Source of the DNA: Vibrio amylolyticus
GTDB lineage: Bacteria; Pseudomonadota; Gammaproteobacteria; Enterobacterales; Vibrionaceae
Direction: 5' to 3'
DNA: 64,000 bases
Assembly: GCF_023145695.1 (NCBI RefSeq)
Contig: NZ_JAJHVV010000006.1
Coordinates: 62,001-126,000, forward strand
A program made the translations under genes and the position numbers. Shown piece after piece: positions 47,082 through 54,926 of this stretch (the stretch's first letter is position 1; every line of letters begins with the position of its first letter). A model generated the notes under the pieces. That model saw only the letters and a list, made by a program, of their open reading frames with translations, searched no databases and was not told the DNA's origin.

Positions 47082-47173
47082 TTATCAACGCACTATGCTT
47101 AATGATGGTTGTAACAAATCAATGAGCATGATGCCCACTGGAACATGTATTACTAAATCAAGGAATTTACACA

Positions 47174-48217
47174 ATGCGTATCGAACAAGAACTTAAGTTA
47201 GGCTTTAAAGATGTACTGTTTCGCCCGAAGCGTTCAACACTGAAAAGTCGTTCTCAAGTAAATTTAACCCGCGATTTTACATTCAAGCACAGTGGTCGTC
47301 AATGGTCAGGTACACCTGTTATTGCAGCTAACATGGATTCAGTTGGTAGTTTTGAAATGGCAACCGAGCTTGCTAAGCACGGTGTTATGACTGCAATGCA
47401 CAAACACTACACTGTTGAGCAGTGGGCTGACTTTGTAAAAGGCGCAGACAAAGAGACTCTAAACAAGGTATTCGTATCTACTGGTACGTCTGACCGTGAG
47501 TTTGAAAAAACAAAAGAGATCTTGGCATTAAGCGAAGACCTAGAATTTATCTGTATTGATATAGCAAACGGTTACTCTGAGCACCTAGTAGAATACGTAG
47601 AGCGTGTACGTGCTGAGTTCCCGACTAAAACTATCTCTGCAGGTAACGTTGTTACTGGCGACATGTGTGAAGAGCTAATCCTAGCGGGTGCAGATATCGT
47701 GAAAGTGGGCATCGGCCCAGGTTCTGTATGTACGACACGCGTTAAAACAGGTGTTGGTTACCCACAACTTTCAGCAATCATCGAATGTGCAGACGCAGCA
47801 CACGGCCTTGGCGGCATGATCATTGGTGACGGCGGTTGTGCTTGTGCTGGTGATGTTGCTAAAGCATTCGGCGGCGGCGCAGATTTCGTTATGCTTGGCG
47901 GTATGCTAGCAGGCCACGAACAGTCTGGCGGCGAAGTTATCGAGCAAGACGGTAAGAAGTTCATGAAGTTCTACGGCATGTCTTCTCAGTCAGCTATGTC
48001 TAAGCACTCTGGCGGTGTTGCGAACTACCGCGCAGCTGAAGGTAAAACCGTACTGTTACCATTCCGTGGTGACGTAAACGACACTATCAATGACATCCTT
48101 GGTGGCGTACGTTCAACTTGTACATACGTAGGCGCAGCAAAGCTTAAAGAGCTAACGAAGCGTACCACGTTCATCCGTGTACAAGAGCAAGAGAACAACG
48201 TTTTCGGTAAAGAGTAA
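47174..48217 (+). CDS. guaC: GMP reductase
   Basis: This 347-residue TIM-barrel enzyme of the IMPDH/GMPR family converts GMP to IMP and ammonia with NADPH in purine salvage. The catalytic cysteine is C186 in GPGSVCTTR, the same number as in E. coli GuaC. The IMP-phosphate loop ([18 protein letters not shown]) and the start [15 protein letters not shown] are typical. There is no CBS domain, which separates it from IMP dehydrogenase. AAGGAA lies 8 bases before the ATG. Its 3' side is the border of the mobile island. Confidence 0.97.
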   Translation: MRIEQELKLGFKDVLFRPKRSTLKSRSQVNLTRDFTFKHSGRQWSGTPVIAANMDSVGSFEMATELAKHGVMTAMHKHYTVEQWADFVKGADKETLNKVFVSTGTSDREFEKTKEILALSEDLEFICIDIANGYSEHLVEYVERVRAEFPTKTISAGNVVTGDMCEELILAGADIVKVGIGPGSVCTTRVKTGVGYPQLSAIIECADAAHGLGGMIIGDGGCACAGDVAKAFGGGADFVMLGGMLAGHEQSGGEVIEQDGKKFMKFYGMSSQSAMSKHSGGVANYRAAEGKTVLLPFRGDVNDTINDILGGVRSTCTYVGAAKLKELTKRTTFIRVQEQENNVFGKE

Positions 48218-48247
48218 ACGGAAATAGTTTTTCTATTTTGAATATTA

Positions 48248-48275
48248 AGGGCCGCTTTTAGCGGCTCTTTTTTTG
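48248..48275 (+). terminator. terminator of guaC
   Basis: AGGGCCGCT/AGCGGCTCT stem with a short loop and a run of at least seven T. It is the last clearly chromosomal element before the integrase gene. Confidence 0.85.
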
Positions 48276-48290
48276 TCTGAAAATTGGCAG

Positions 48291-48310
48291 GTGGCGACAA
48301 AGTGGCGACA
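48291..48310. repeat. direct repeat, likely integrase arm-type site
   Basis: GTGGCGACA occurs twice at 11-base spacing, 32 bases beyond the integrase stop. Tandem short repeats at helical spacing next to an integrase gene are typical of arm-type binding sites. A related pair with the same spacing exists at 62370-62390. Confidence 0.5.
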
Positions 48311-48341
48311 GCCATTCAAAAAAGTTTTTTGTGGCGGCAGA

Positions 48342-49373
48342 CTAAAGATTTGCAATAGGGTTGAGCGCGATGGCATCGGTAAGATGATCGGGAGCAAAAT
48401 GGGCGTATCTCATCGTCATTTTAATATCAGCGTGGCCAAGAATATCTCTTAGCACCAAAATATTGCCGCCGTTCATCATGAAATGGCTAGCGAACGTATG
48501 GCGAAGAACATGCGAGGCTTGCCCAGTTGGTAATGTTAAACCTAATTTATTCTTCAAGATGTAGCAGAAAGGGGTGTAGCACTCTTCAAACAACTTACCG
48601 GATGTTGGTTTATAGATTTCCTCATACAAAGCTTCAGAAATAGGCACAGAGCGATTCTTCTTGGTCTTGGTGTTCGTATAAGTGATCTTATGTTTCGACA
48701 GCTGGCTACCGCGTAATTGCGCCGCTTCGTTCCACCTTGCACCTGTTTCCAAACAAATCTTCACTATTCTAAGCATGTCATCTCGTTCGTGGCATCCAAC
48801 AAGCTCCAACAGCAATGGGATCTTCTCTTTGCATAGGAACGCCATCTCTCTTTCAGATTGCTTAAAGGGCTTTAGTTCTTCCAAAGGGTGGGGAAGCTTC
48901 CATTCACCCAGTTCTTTAAGCTTACTGAAGACTGCTTTGAACCGAGCCAGTTCAGAATTCAGAGTAGAGATGCTTGGCGCACCTTTCTGCCATCGGTCAT
49001 CAACAAAACTAATATGTCCAGCCATGCGCTTACTGCGAAACTCAGAATAAATTTTAGCCGTAAAAACAGAAGCAATAGGGTTACCCATAGCCTCAACCAT
49101 CAGTTTGAACTTTTGAAATATCACATCACCGTTAGCGAGTGTTTGCCCGTAATGGGAGTACCAAAGCTCAATAACATGAGAAAGCCTACGATGATCTGGC
49201 TTGTCACCCATCCAGGGCTTTTCTTCAATCTCTCGCATTGTGTGTAGCTCAAACGCTTTTGCTTCCCCTTTCGTTGTGAACTTCTTACGAACACGCTTAC
49301 CGTTGCGCCCGTTTGGGTAGCATTCACAAATCCAGGGTTTCGTTGAACCATCTTTTAAATTGCGGACAGACAT
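48342..49373 (-). CDS. int: tyrosine recombinase (phage integrase, P2/K139-like)
   Basis: About 343 residues from the ATG at 49373. The longer frame to 49457 would add a hydrophobic stretch with no ribosome site. An N-terminal arm-binding domain (MSVRNLKDGSTKPWICECYP), a SAM-like core-binding domain (about 70-170) and a catalytic domain follow. The catalytic residues are visible: Arg in ETGARWNEAAQL, Lys in NTKTKKNRSVPI, His-x-x-Arg in SHVLRHTFASH, His in LGHADIKMT, and Tyr in MRYAHF. It points toward guaC, so the attachment site is expected in the short spacer. A LexA-type box sits just upstream. Confidence 0.92.
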   Translation of the reverse strand: MSVRNLKDGSTKPWICECYPNGRNGKRVRKKFTTKGEAKAFELHTMREIEEKPWMGDKPDHRRLSHVIELWYSHYGQTLANGDVIFQKFKLMVEAMGNPIASVFTAKIYSEFRSKRMAGHISFVDDRWQKGAPSISTLNSELARFKAVFSKLKELGEWKLPHPLEELKPFKQSEREMAFLCKEKIPLLLELVGCHERDDMLRIVKICLETGARWNEAAQLRGSQLSKHKITYTNTKTKKNRSVPISEALYEEIYKPTSGKLFEECYTPFCYILKNKLGLTLPTGQASHVLRHTFASHFMMNGGNILVLRDILGHADIKMTMRYAHFAPDHLTDAIALNPIANL

Positions 49374-49390
49374 AATAAAGCCTAAAATAA

Positions 49391-49406
49391 CTGTATATAT
49401 AAACAG
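49391..49406. promoter_or_regulatory. LexA (SOS) box upstream of the integrase gene
   Basis: CTGTATATATAAACAG differs by one base from the enterobacterial/Vibrio LexA consensus CTGT(AT)4ACAG and has the favoured flanking bases (AA before, TATA after). It lies 18 bases before the int start codon and 120 bases before the divergent 126-residue gene, so it could control either. Confidence 0.8.
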
Positions 49407-49525
49407 TATAATTCGAGCTAAAACGTAGAGCAATGTTTTAAATTGGGGGAATGGCACATGCCTCGCACCCTGAAGAAAGAGGCTGGTTCATTACGGCTTC
49501 GATAGAAGATTAATTAGGTTCTACT

Positions 49526-49906
49526 ATGTTTCAATCAATTCAAGTGAGTGTTGGCTACGGCATTTACAAAATCAATAGCGATGGCCCGATAGGGATGAAC
49601 ACCAAGAACGATGGAAAAGTTATCGCTCTTCTAAAACGTGGAAATCAATTTTCAGCACCGTTTGGTGGCTTCATTGAGGCAGAGAACGTCATTGGCCTAC
49701 AGAAAGTAAAGCTGATCGATATTAAATACCTGTGTACTGATCTAGAAGCAGAAGTAGTTGAGTATGTAATACAGCAAAATCACTACGTGGTAGGAACGTA
49801 CCGAGACAACCGGCTCTATATTCTATTGTTTGGCGGACAGCCAAAGCATCATCAGTTAAAAGGGAAAGAGAATGATGGGAAGAATAACGTGTTTGGGTTG
49901 TTTTGA
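49526..49906 (+). CDS. hypothetical protein of the island, 126 residues
   Basis: I do not recognise this protein. It is soluble and predicted to be rich in beta-strands (VSVGYGIYKI, KVKLIDIKYL, HYVVGTYRDNRLYILLFGG) with a hydrophilic tail (KHHQLKGKENDGKNN). There is no signal peptide or membrane span. It is the first rightward gene after the integrase, with the SOS box between the two, and the YdjM-like gene starts 17 bases after its stop, so they form a likely pair. Confidence 0.6.
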   Translation: MFQSIQVSVGYGIYKINSDGPIGMNTKNDGKVIALLKRGNQFSAPFGGFIEAENVIGLQKVKLIDIKYLCTDLEAEVVEYVIQQNHYVVGTYRDNRLYILLFGGQPKHHQLKGKENDGKNNVFGLF

Positions 49907-49923
49907 CGCAATGACTATACATT

Positions 49924-50493
49924 TTGGTTTATAGTTCACCTGCATTAAGAAGTTTACTCACTAGTTTTCACAACTGGAGCGTTCCAATCAATAACTTAAT
50001 AGCCATAGCTATATTTCTGATTTTCATCTATTTCGGGCTGTACTTACCAGACTTGGATTTGAAGTGGATGAGTGTTTTGCATCATCGCTCGATCATTACA
50101 CATAGCTTACTCATTCCGTTGCTACTACTGCTGGTTAAATCAAACCTAACGAAACCCGTTGTAGCTGGGTTATGTGTAGGTGTGAGTATTCATTTGGCGG
50201 CTGATTTACTGTCACCAATGAAAGGGTTTGCGCTTATATACCTTCCTGCACCTATCAAGTCATCTATTGGTGCTTGGCAGTCATTTGTTTGGATGGGATT
50301 GAATGCAGTAGTCGGCTTGTATCTCGCAGATAGGTTTACGACATTTCACAGACTGATCGTTCCAAGTGCTTATGTTTGTGCTTCGCTGTGGTACGCCTTC
50401 TACAATGAGCAGAATATCTTTGTACTCGTACCGACCGTGATAATTTTTTTGGTGTGCTTTAGAAATCTGATTATTAGGTCTAGTAAGCTTTAG
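49924..50493 (+). CDS. YdjM-like membrane-bound putative metal-dependent hydrolase
   Basis: The protein has 189 residues. Five or so hydrophobic helices carry the family motifs: LPDLDLKWMSVLHHRSIITHS (aspartates and histidines of the putative metal site), and IHLAADLLSPMKG. These match PF04307 (YdjM, an SOS-regulated inner-membrane protein in E. coli). The only usable start codon in the frame is the TTG at 49924, close after the preceding stop, so translation may be coupled. The catalytic activity has not been shown for the family as far as I know. Confidence 0.8.
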   Translation: MVYSSPALRSLLTSFHNWSVPINNLIAIAIFLIFIYFGLYLPDLDLKWMSVLHHRSIITHSLLIPLLLLLVKSNLTKPVVAGLCVGVSIHLAADLLSPMKGFALIYLPAPIKSSIGAWQSFVWMGLNAVVGLYLADRFTTFHRLIVPSAYVCASLWYAFYNEQNIFVLVPTVIIFLVCFRNLIIRSSKL

Positions 50494-50566
50494 CTATAGA
50501 TTTTTCTTTCGTAAAGCCCAACGTAAATAATAGATAAGTTTCTTTTTAAGCATCCTAAGTCGATGT

Positions 50567-50582
50567 TTTTTCTGCAGAAAAA
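50567..50582. promoter_or_regulatory. 16-base perfect palindrome upstream of the four-gene operon
   Basis: TTTTTCTGCAGAAAAA is a perfect palindrome in the 195-base spacer before the methyltransferase gene. It could be an operator for a dimeric regulator. It has no terminator-type loop. Confidence 0.45.
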
Positions 50583-50636
50583 GCCATATCGCTGTATTTT
50601 TAATCCCTTTTATATCAAGTGGTTAGGTCTTACTTA

Positions 50637-50714
50637 ATGGTGAAGGTAGACTCATTGTGTGATATATTAGCTAAATTACCCTCTGCAGTTGCTAGTGATG
50701 AATCAGCTCAATAA
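50637..50714 (+). CDS. possible leader ORF, 25 codons, overlapping the methyltransferase start
   Basis: An ATG opens a short frame that reads MVKVDSLCDILAKLPSAVAS and then DESAQ before its stop. It overlaps the ATG of the methyltransferase gene at 50698 by 17 bases in another frame. The methyltransferase start has no ribosome site of its own, so translation through this leader could supply coupling. Alternatively it is the true N terminus, joined by a frameshift. The leader itself has only a weak site (TAGGT). Confidence 0.4.
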   Translation: MVKVDSLCDILAKLPSAVASDESAQ

Positions 50715-51975
50715 ACATAACTCTTCCTTACGTGAATTTTTAGAGTCAGAAGAAGACCATCTAGACACCAGTGTTTTAGGTGAAATGGTAAACCTTGATT
50801 CAATAGATGTTGTACTTAGAGAGTGCTTAACTATAGAAGAAATGCGTGAAGCAGGTAGCTTTTTTACGGGAGCAGAATTAGCTGCAACTGCAGTGAATTT
50901 ATTCCAAGCACCAATAACATTTGATTCAGTAGTGTTAGATCCTACTTGTGGAGCTGGTAACTTACTTATTGAATGCTCTAGAAGGTTAGGGGTTGAATCT
51001 ACGTTATCAAAAACACTTGAAAAGTGGGGTGGAGTTCTTTGGGGCTACGATATTCATGAATCCTTTGTCGAAGCAACTAGATTAAGAATTGTAATTGAGG
51101 CTCTCTATAGAGGAGTAAAAAAAGACTGCAGTATTGATGCGGCTTTGGCAATGCTGACGCATATTAAGTGCGGTGACGCTTTGATGGTAGATTCCGACGA
51201 GTTGGCAACTGTTACTCACAGCATAATGAACCCTCCATTTACAAGTTGGCCTTCTCCACGAGAAAATTATTGGAAGGTTGGAAAGGTAAATGCAGCAGGC
51301 GTTATTTTTGATAAGTACTTAAGACTTTTACCTTTAGACTGCAACATTAGTGCAATTTTACCTGATGTACTTCGCTCTGGTAGCCGATATGAAGGCTTTA
51401 GAACATTCACGTCTAGTCAAGTTAATGCGCAATGTAATGTATGGGGAAGATTTAATTCCAAAACTGATGTGGACGTATTTATCCTTCACGGCAATTTGGA
51501 AGAAGATAACCAAGAAGAAATTGCTTGGCATGAAGACCTTGGTGAATACACAGCGCTGTCTGAACGTTACGATGTTTGTATTGGACCTTTGGTTGCTTAC
51601 CGTGATCCAGAAGAAGGAGAGTCATACCCATACTTTCATCCCAAAAACTCTCCTAATTGGCAGACTGTAACGGAACCTACTGAATTTCGAAGATTTTCTG
51701 GTACAGTGTTAGAGCCACCCTTTGTCGTTATTAAGCGAACATCTAGCCCTTCAGATAGGTATCGCGCTTCAGCGACCATCATAAATTTGAAAGAAGCGGT
51801 GGCGATAGAAAATCATATGATTGTGATTAAGCCCAAAAGCTCGACACTTAGAGATTGCAAAAAAATACTTAAAGTATTGAAATCTAATCAAACTAATGAA
51901 TTTTTGAATGAACGAATTAGATTACGTCATCTAACTGTTACGGTAATTAAGGATATCCCCATTGAGGGAACATAA
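50698..51975 (+). CDS. N6-adenine DNA methyltransferase
   Basis: About 425 residues. In the numbering of the longer TTG frame (50689), the S-adenosylmethionine motif is DPTCGAG (84-90), the preceding motif X region is EAGSFFTGAELAATAV, and the catalytic motif IV is NPPF (181-184), which marks amino-methyltransferases of the N6-adenine type. ISAILPDVLRSGSRY is a later conserved block of type I/IIG M subunits. The C-terminal 150 residues are unlike a full HsdS-type recognition domain. It is the first gene of a four-gene operon, and its stop overlaps the next start (TAATG). Base composition of this operon is clearly more AT-rich than the neighbouring chromosome. It would modify DNA in the cytoplasm; the target sequence is unknown. 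Confidence 0.88.
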   Translation: MNQLNKHNSSLREFLESEEDHLDTSVLGEMVNLDSIDVVLRECLTIEEMREAGSFFTGAELAATAVNLFQAPITFDSVVLDPTCGAGNLLIECSRRLGVESTLSKTLEKWGGVLWGYDIHESFVEATRLRIVIEALYRGVKKDCSIDAALAMLTHIKCGDALMVDSDELATVTHSIMNPPFTSWPSPRENYWKVGKVNAAGVIFDKYLRLLPLDCNISAILPDVLRSGSRYEGFRTFTSSQVNAQCNVWGRFNSKTDVDVFILHGNLEEDNQEEIAWHEDLGEYTALSERYDVCIGPLVAYRDPEEGESYPYFHPKNSPNWQTVTEPTEFRRFSGTVLEPPFVVIKRTSSPSDRYRASATIINLKEAVAIENHMIVIKPKSSTLRDCKKILKVLKSNQTNEFLNERIRLRHLTVTVIKDIPIEGT

Positions 51976-54275
51976 TGATGAAGATTAAAAAATTAGAGTC
52001 AAAACCTTTTGAGTTGTCTGCTCGAGTGACGATGCAGTTAGGTCGAGAGAGTATTTCTAGTTCTACGGTAGCGATTTCTGAGCTGATTAAAAATTCTTAT
52101 GACGCGGATGCTGAAGAAATATCAATAAAATTCTTACTAGATAGCAAAGGTGTCAATACTCTGGTCATTGAGGATAATGGCTTGGGTATGGATTATGCTA
52201 CATTGACAAATAACTGGTTGAAAATAGGAACAAGTAACAAAGTCTATAATGCTTATTCGCCAGTAAAAAAGCGGCTCAGAGCAGGTGCGAAGGGCTTAGG
52301 TCGGTTGGGCGTTGATAGATTATGTAAGAAGTTACAATTATTCACTAAGACAGCTGATATGAAGGCTCCACTTCTTCTGGAAGTAGATTGGAAAAAATAC
52401 GAAGGTGTAGATGTCGGTCTGTCTGATATTGAGCATGATATTTATGAGGTGGTTGGTAAAGTATCTGATAAATATGGGAAATCTAATCTTGATGAAAAAA
52501 CTCAAGGCACTAGGCTTGTATTACACGACTTGACAGACAATTGGTCAGATTCGTTTGTTGAAGTACTTGTTAATGAGTTAAGGCTTCTCGTTTCTCCATT
52601 CAAATCTATGAATGATTTCAAGATAAAACTTAATATTGAACGAGATGGTAAAAATCAAAACATAGAGATTTCCTCTGAACATATTTTGGACGCAGCACGT
52701 TGGCACGTTAAAGGGATGGTTGATACAGACGGAAATGTTGGAGTTGAATATCATAATAAAATATCTAATGAGACAATAAAGTTAGAACCAATCCCATGGC
52801 ATAATTGGATAAAAGGAGCTGGCAAAAAAGCTAATTTTGGCCCTGTTTCTTTCGAGTTCTACTATATGTCGCAAGGTACCGAAGATTTAAAGAGAGTTAA
52901 CCTTAAAGCAAAAAATTTCCGTGAGTTCATGAGATTGAACCAGGGAGTGCGCTTGTATAGAGACTTTTTTAGGGTAAGACCTTATGGAGAACCTACAGGT
53001 AAAGGCGACTGGCTAGGTTTAGGTTTTCGCAAGGCCAGTAGTCCTGGTGGTATAAGCCAAGGTGGGTGGAAAATTGGTCCAAATCAAATTGTCGGTTCAG
53101 TTATCATTTCAAGAAATGAAAACGCTATCCTGAATGATCAAGCTAATAGAGAAGGGATTGTTGAGAATGAGGCATTCGACCAGCTAAGAGTTTTTTTAAT
53201 TAAAACTATTGAATCTTTTGAAACCCTGGCACATAAGGATGCTAAGCAAAATACAGACGTAAACTTATCTGAAGAGTTAGCCGCTTGGGTTGAGAAGGAA
53301 AGTAAAAAATATAGTGAAGAATATAATCAAGTTCTCAATAATATTAGCAATATTAAAGAAAGTAAAAGAAGTAAAAAAAATAAAGGAAAAAAAGGGAGTA
53401 AGCCTAAACTATCACCAGAAAAACTTCTAGAAGCTGAGCTCGCTAAAATCGCGAATTTGGCTAAAAGGCAAGAAGTGATCCAAGATAAAGTAAATGATTT
53501 GATTGCTACTTATAGTGAACAGATTTCGGATATGGAGTATCAAAAAGATACTCTATCTAACCTTGCTTCAATCGGGATACTTACAATTAGTTTTGGGCAT
53601 GAGGTAAGGCAGCATTCCTCTTTAGCTATGAGCGGTATATCTAGTGTAATTAAGAGATTAAACAGAATACCGGAACCGGATGATAATATAGAACGATGTC
53701 GACGGTTATCAAAACATGCGTTAGAAGGTGCTATGTATGTAGATAATTTTTCTAAGTTTGCACTAGATAATATAAAACCAGACAAAAGAAAAAGAACGAA
53801 AGTTAATGTATTAACAGTGTTGAATTATATATCGACGATGCTGAAAGATACTCTTGATAAGATGGATGTTGAATTCAAAATTATAAATGAACTTAGTATA
53901 GATAGTGAATTTAGAGTGTTTTCTTTTGAGATCGATTGGGAGAGTATTATAATTAACATGTTTACCAATGCTATATGGGCGTTAGAAACACAAACGTCAA
54001 CTCGTGTTATTGAAGCAAGGCTTGAGGATAGTGTCGATGAATATGTTCTTACGTTCGCAGATAATGGTGTAGGTTTAGAGAGTAATAGTGAGGAGAATAT
54101 TTTCCTCCCGATGGTCAGTGGAAAAAGAGATAAAAGTGGCAATTCGATAGGTACAGGTATGGGGCTTGCCATAGTTAAGACTCATGTTGAAGATCATATG
54201 GGAGGGCAAATACAAGCTAGTAACTGCTCATCTCTAGGTGGTGCTAAGTTCACAATTAGGATTCCGAAAAGATAA
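51975..54275 (+). CDS. dual GHKL ATPase: Hsp90/MORC-like N terminus plus histidine-kinase C terminus
   Basis: The protein has 766 residues. The N-terminal ATPase shows the Bergerat motifs ELIKNSYDADAEE (E36, N40, D43), IEDNGLGM (D67, G69, G71) and GAKGLGRLG (104-112), as in Hsp90, MutL and MORC proteins. A lysine-rich coiled-coil linker lies at about 430-530. A dimerisation/phosphoacceptor helix follows with a candidate phosphohistidine at H542 in SFGHEVRQHSS, and then a second GHKL domain with N665, D696 in FADNGVG, and GTGMGL (726-731), as in sensor kinases. There is no membrane span. The downstream gene is a receiver protein whose start overlaps this stop, so phosphotransfer between them is likely. 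Confidence 0.85.
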   Translation: MMKIKKLESKPFELSARVTMQLGRESISSSTVAISELIKNSYDADAEEISIKFLLDSKGVNTLVIEDNGLGMDYATLTNNWLKIGTSNKVYNAYSPVKKRLRAGAKGLGRLGVDRLCKKLQLFTKTADMKAPLLLEVDWKKYEGVDVGLSDIEHDIYEVVGKVSDKYGKSNLDEKTQGTRLVLHDLTDNWSDSFVEVLVNELRLLVSPFKSMNDFKIKLNIERDGKNQNIEISSEHILDAARWHVKGMVDTDGNVGVEYHNKISNETIKLEPIPWHNWIKGAGKKANFGPVSFEFYYMSQGTEDLKRVNLKAKNFREFMRLNQGVRLYRDFFRVRPYGEPTGKGDWLGLGFRKASSPGGISQGGWKIGPNQIVGSVIISRNENAILNDQANREGIVENEAFDQLRVFLIKTIESFETLAHKDAKQNTDVNLSEELAAWVEKESKKYSEEYNQVLNNISNIKESKRSKKNKGKKGSKPKLSPEKLLEAELAKIANLAKRQEVIQDKVNDLIATYSEQISDMEYQKDTLSNLASIGILTISFGHEVRQHSSLAMSGISSVIKRLNRIPEPDDNIERCRRLSKHALEGAMYVDNFSKFALDNIKPDKRKRTKVNVLTVLNYISTMLKDTLDKMDVEFKIINELSIDSEFRVFSFEIDWESIIINMFTNAIWALETQTSTRVIEARLEDSVDEYVLTFADNGVGLESNSEENIFLPMVSGKRDKSGNSIGTGMGLAIVKTHVEDHMGGQIQASNCSSLGGAKFTIRIPKR

Positions 54276-54925
54276 TGAGTGATATAAAATTGAATGTTAT
54301 ATATATAGATGATGAAGAAGCTTCAAGAGATGTATTTTCTGAGGTAATAGACGATTTATACGATGATAAATTTAATGTCGTTAGCATTTCTCCAAATAAA
54401 AAGTTAGCCGACATGATATCAGTGATCGCTGATATCCAAGATGTAAAGTCAATAATTATTGATGAGAAGCTTAGTGTTTCAGCTAAAACAGAATATAAAG
54501 GGTCTGAATTATCTGAAGAACTAAGGAATATTTATGAAATAATGCCAATTTATATTTTGACTAGTCAGCCTTCTAGTTTGGAGCCTATTTGTGGAAGTGT
54601 GGAATATGTATTGGATAAAGGGCAAATAGAACAGGATTCTTATAAAGAACACGTCAAGAAACTTTTATCCCGTCATATAGCTAATACCGATGCTTTAGTC
54701 TCAGAGAAAAAAGAAAAATATGATCGACTGTTAACTAAGTCAATGAGTGAAGGATTAAGTGAGGTTGAAATGACTGAACTTGAGTCTTTGGAGTTGTTTA
54801 GGATTAAACCCCTTCTAAAAACTGAATCGTTAGTCGGTGAAAAAGATTTAGAGGCTTTAGATGAGAATGACAAGATATTAGGTGAGTTAGAAGAGCTATT
54901 AGCTTCGATGGGAGAGAAAAAGTAG
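54275..54925 (+). CDS. stand-alone receiver (response-regulator-like) protein
   Basis: The protein has 216 residues. A receiver domain occupies about residues 5-130 and keeps every key residue: the acidic pair D12/D13 (IYIDDEE), the phosphoacceptor D63 (IIIDEKLS), T96 (YILTSQPS) and K115 (YVLDKGQ). The remaining 85 residues are helical and acidic (LTKSMSEGLSEVEMTELESL, ILGELEELLASMG) with no known output domain or DNA-binding motif. It probably receives phosphate from the preceding dual GHKL protein and passes the signal by protein contact, perhaps to the HNH nuclease encoded one base downstream. Confidence 0.8.
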   Translation: MSDIKLNVIYIDDEEASRDVFSEVIDDLYDDKFNVVSISPNKKLADMISVIADIQDVKSIIIDEKLSVSAKTEYKGSELSEELRNIYEIMPIYILTSQPSSLEPICGSVEYVLDKGQIEQDSYKEHVKKLLSRHIANTDALVSEKKEKYDRLLTKSMSEGLSEVEMTELESLELFRIKPLLKTESLVGEKDLEALDENDKILGELEELLASMGEKK

Positions 54926-54926
54926 T

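Noticed and set aside
49374-49457. Extended integrase N terminus
   Set aside because: The extra 28 residues are hydrophobic and overlap the LexA box; homologous integrases begin at MSVRNLKDG-type sequences.
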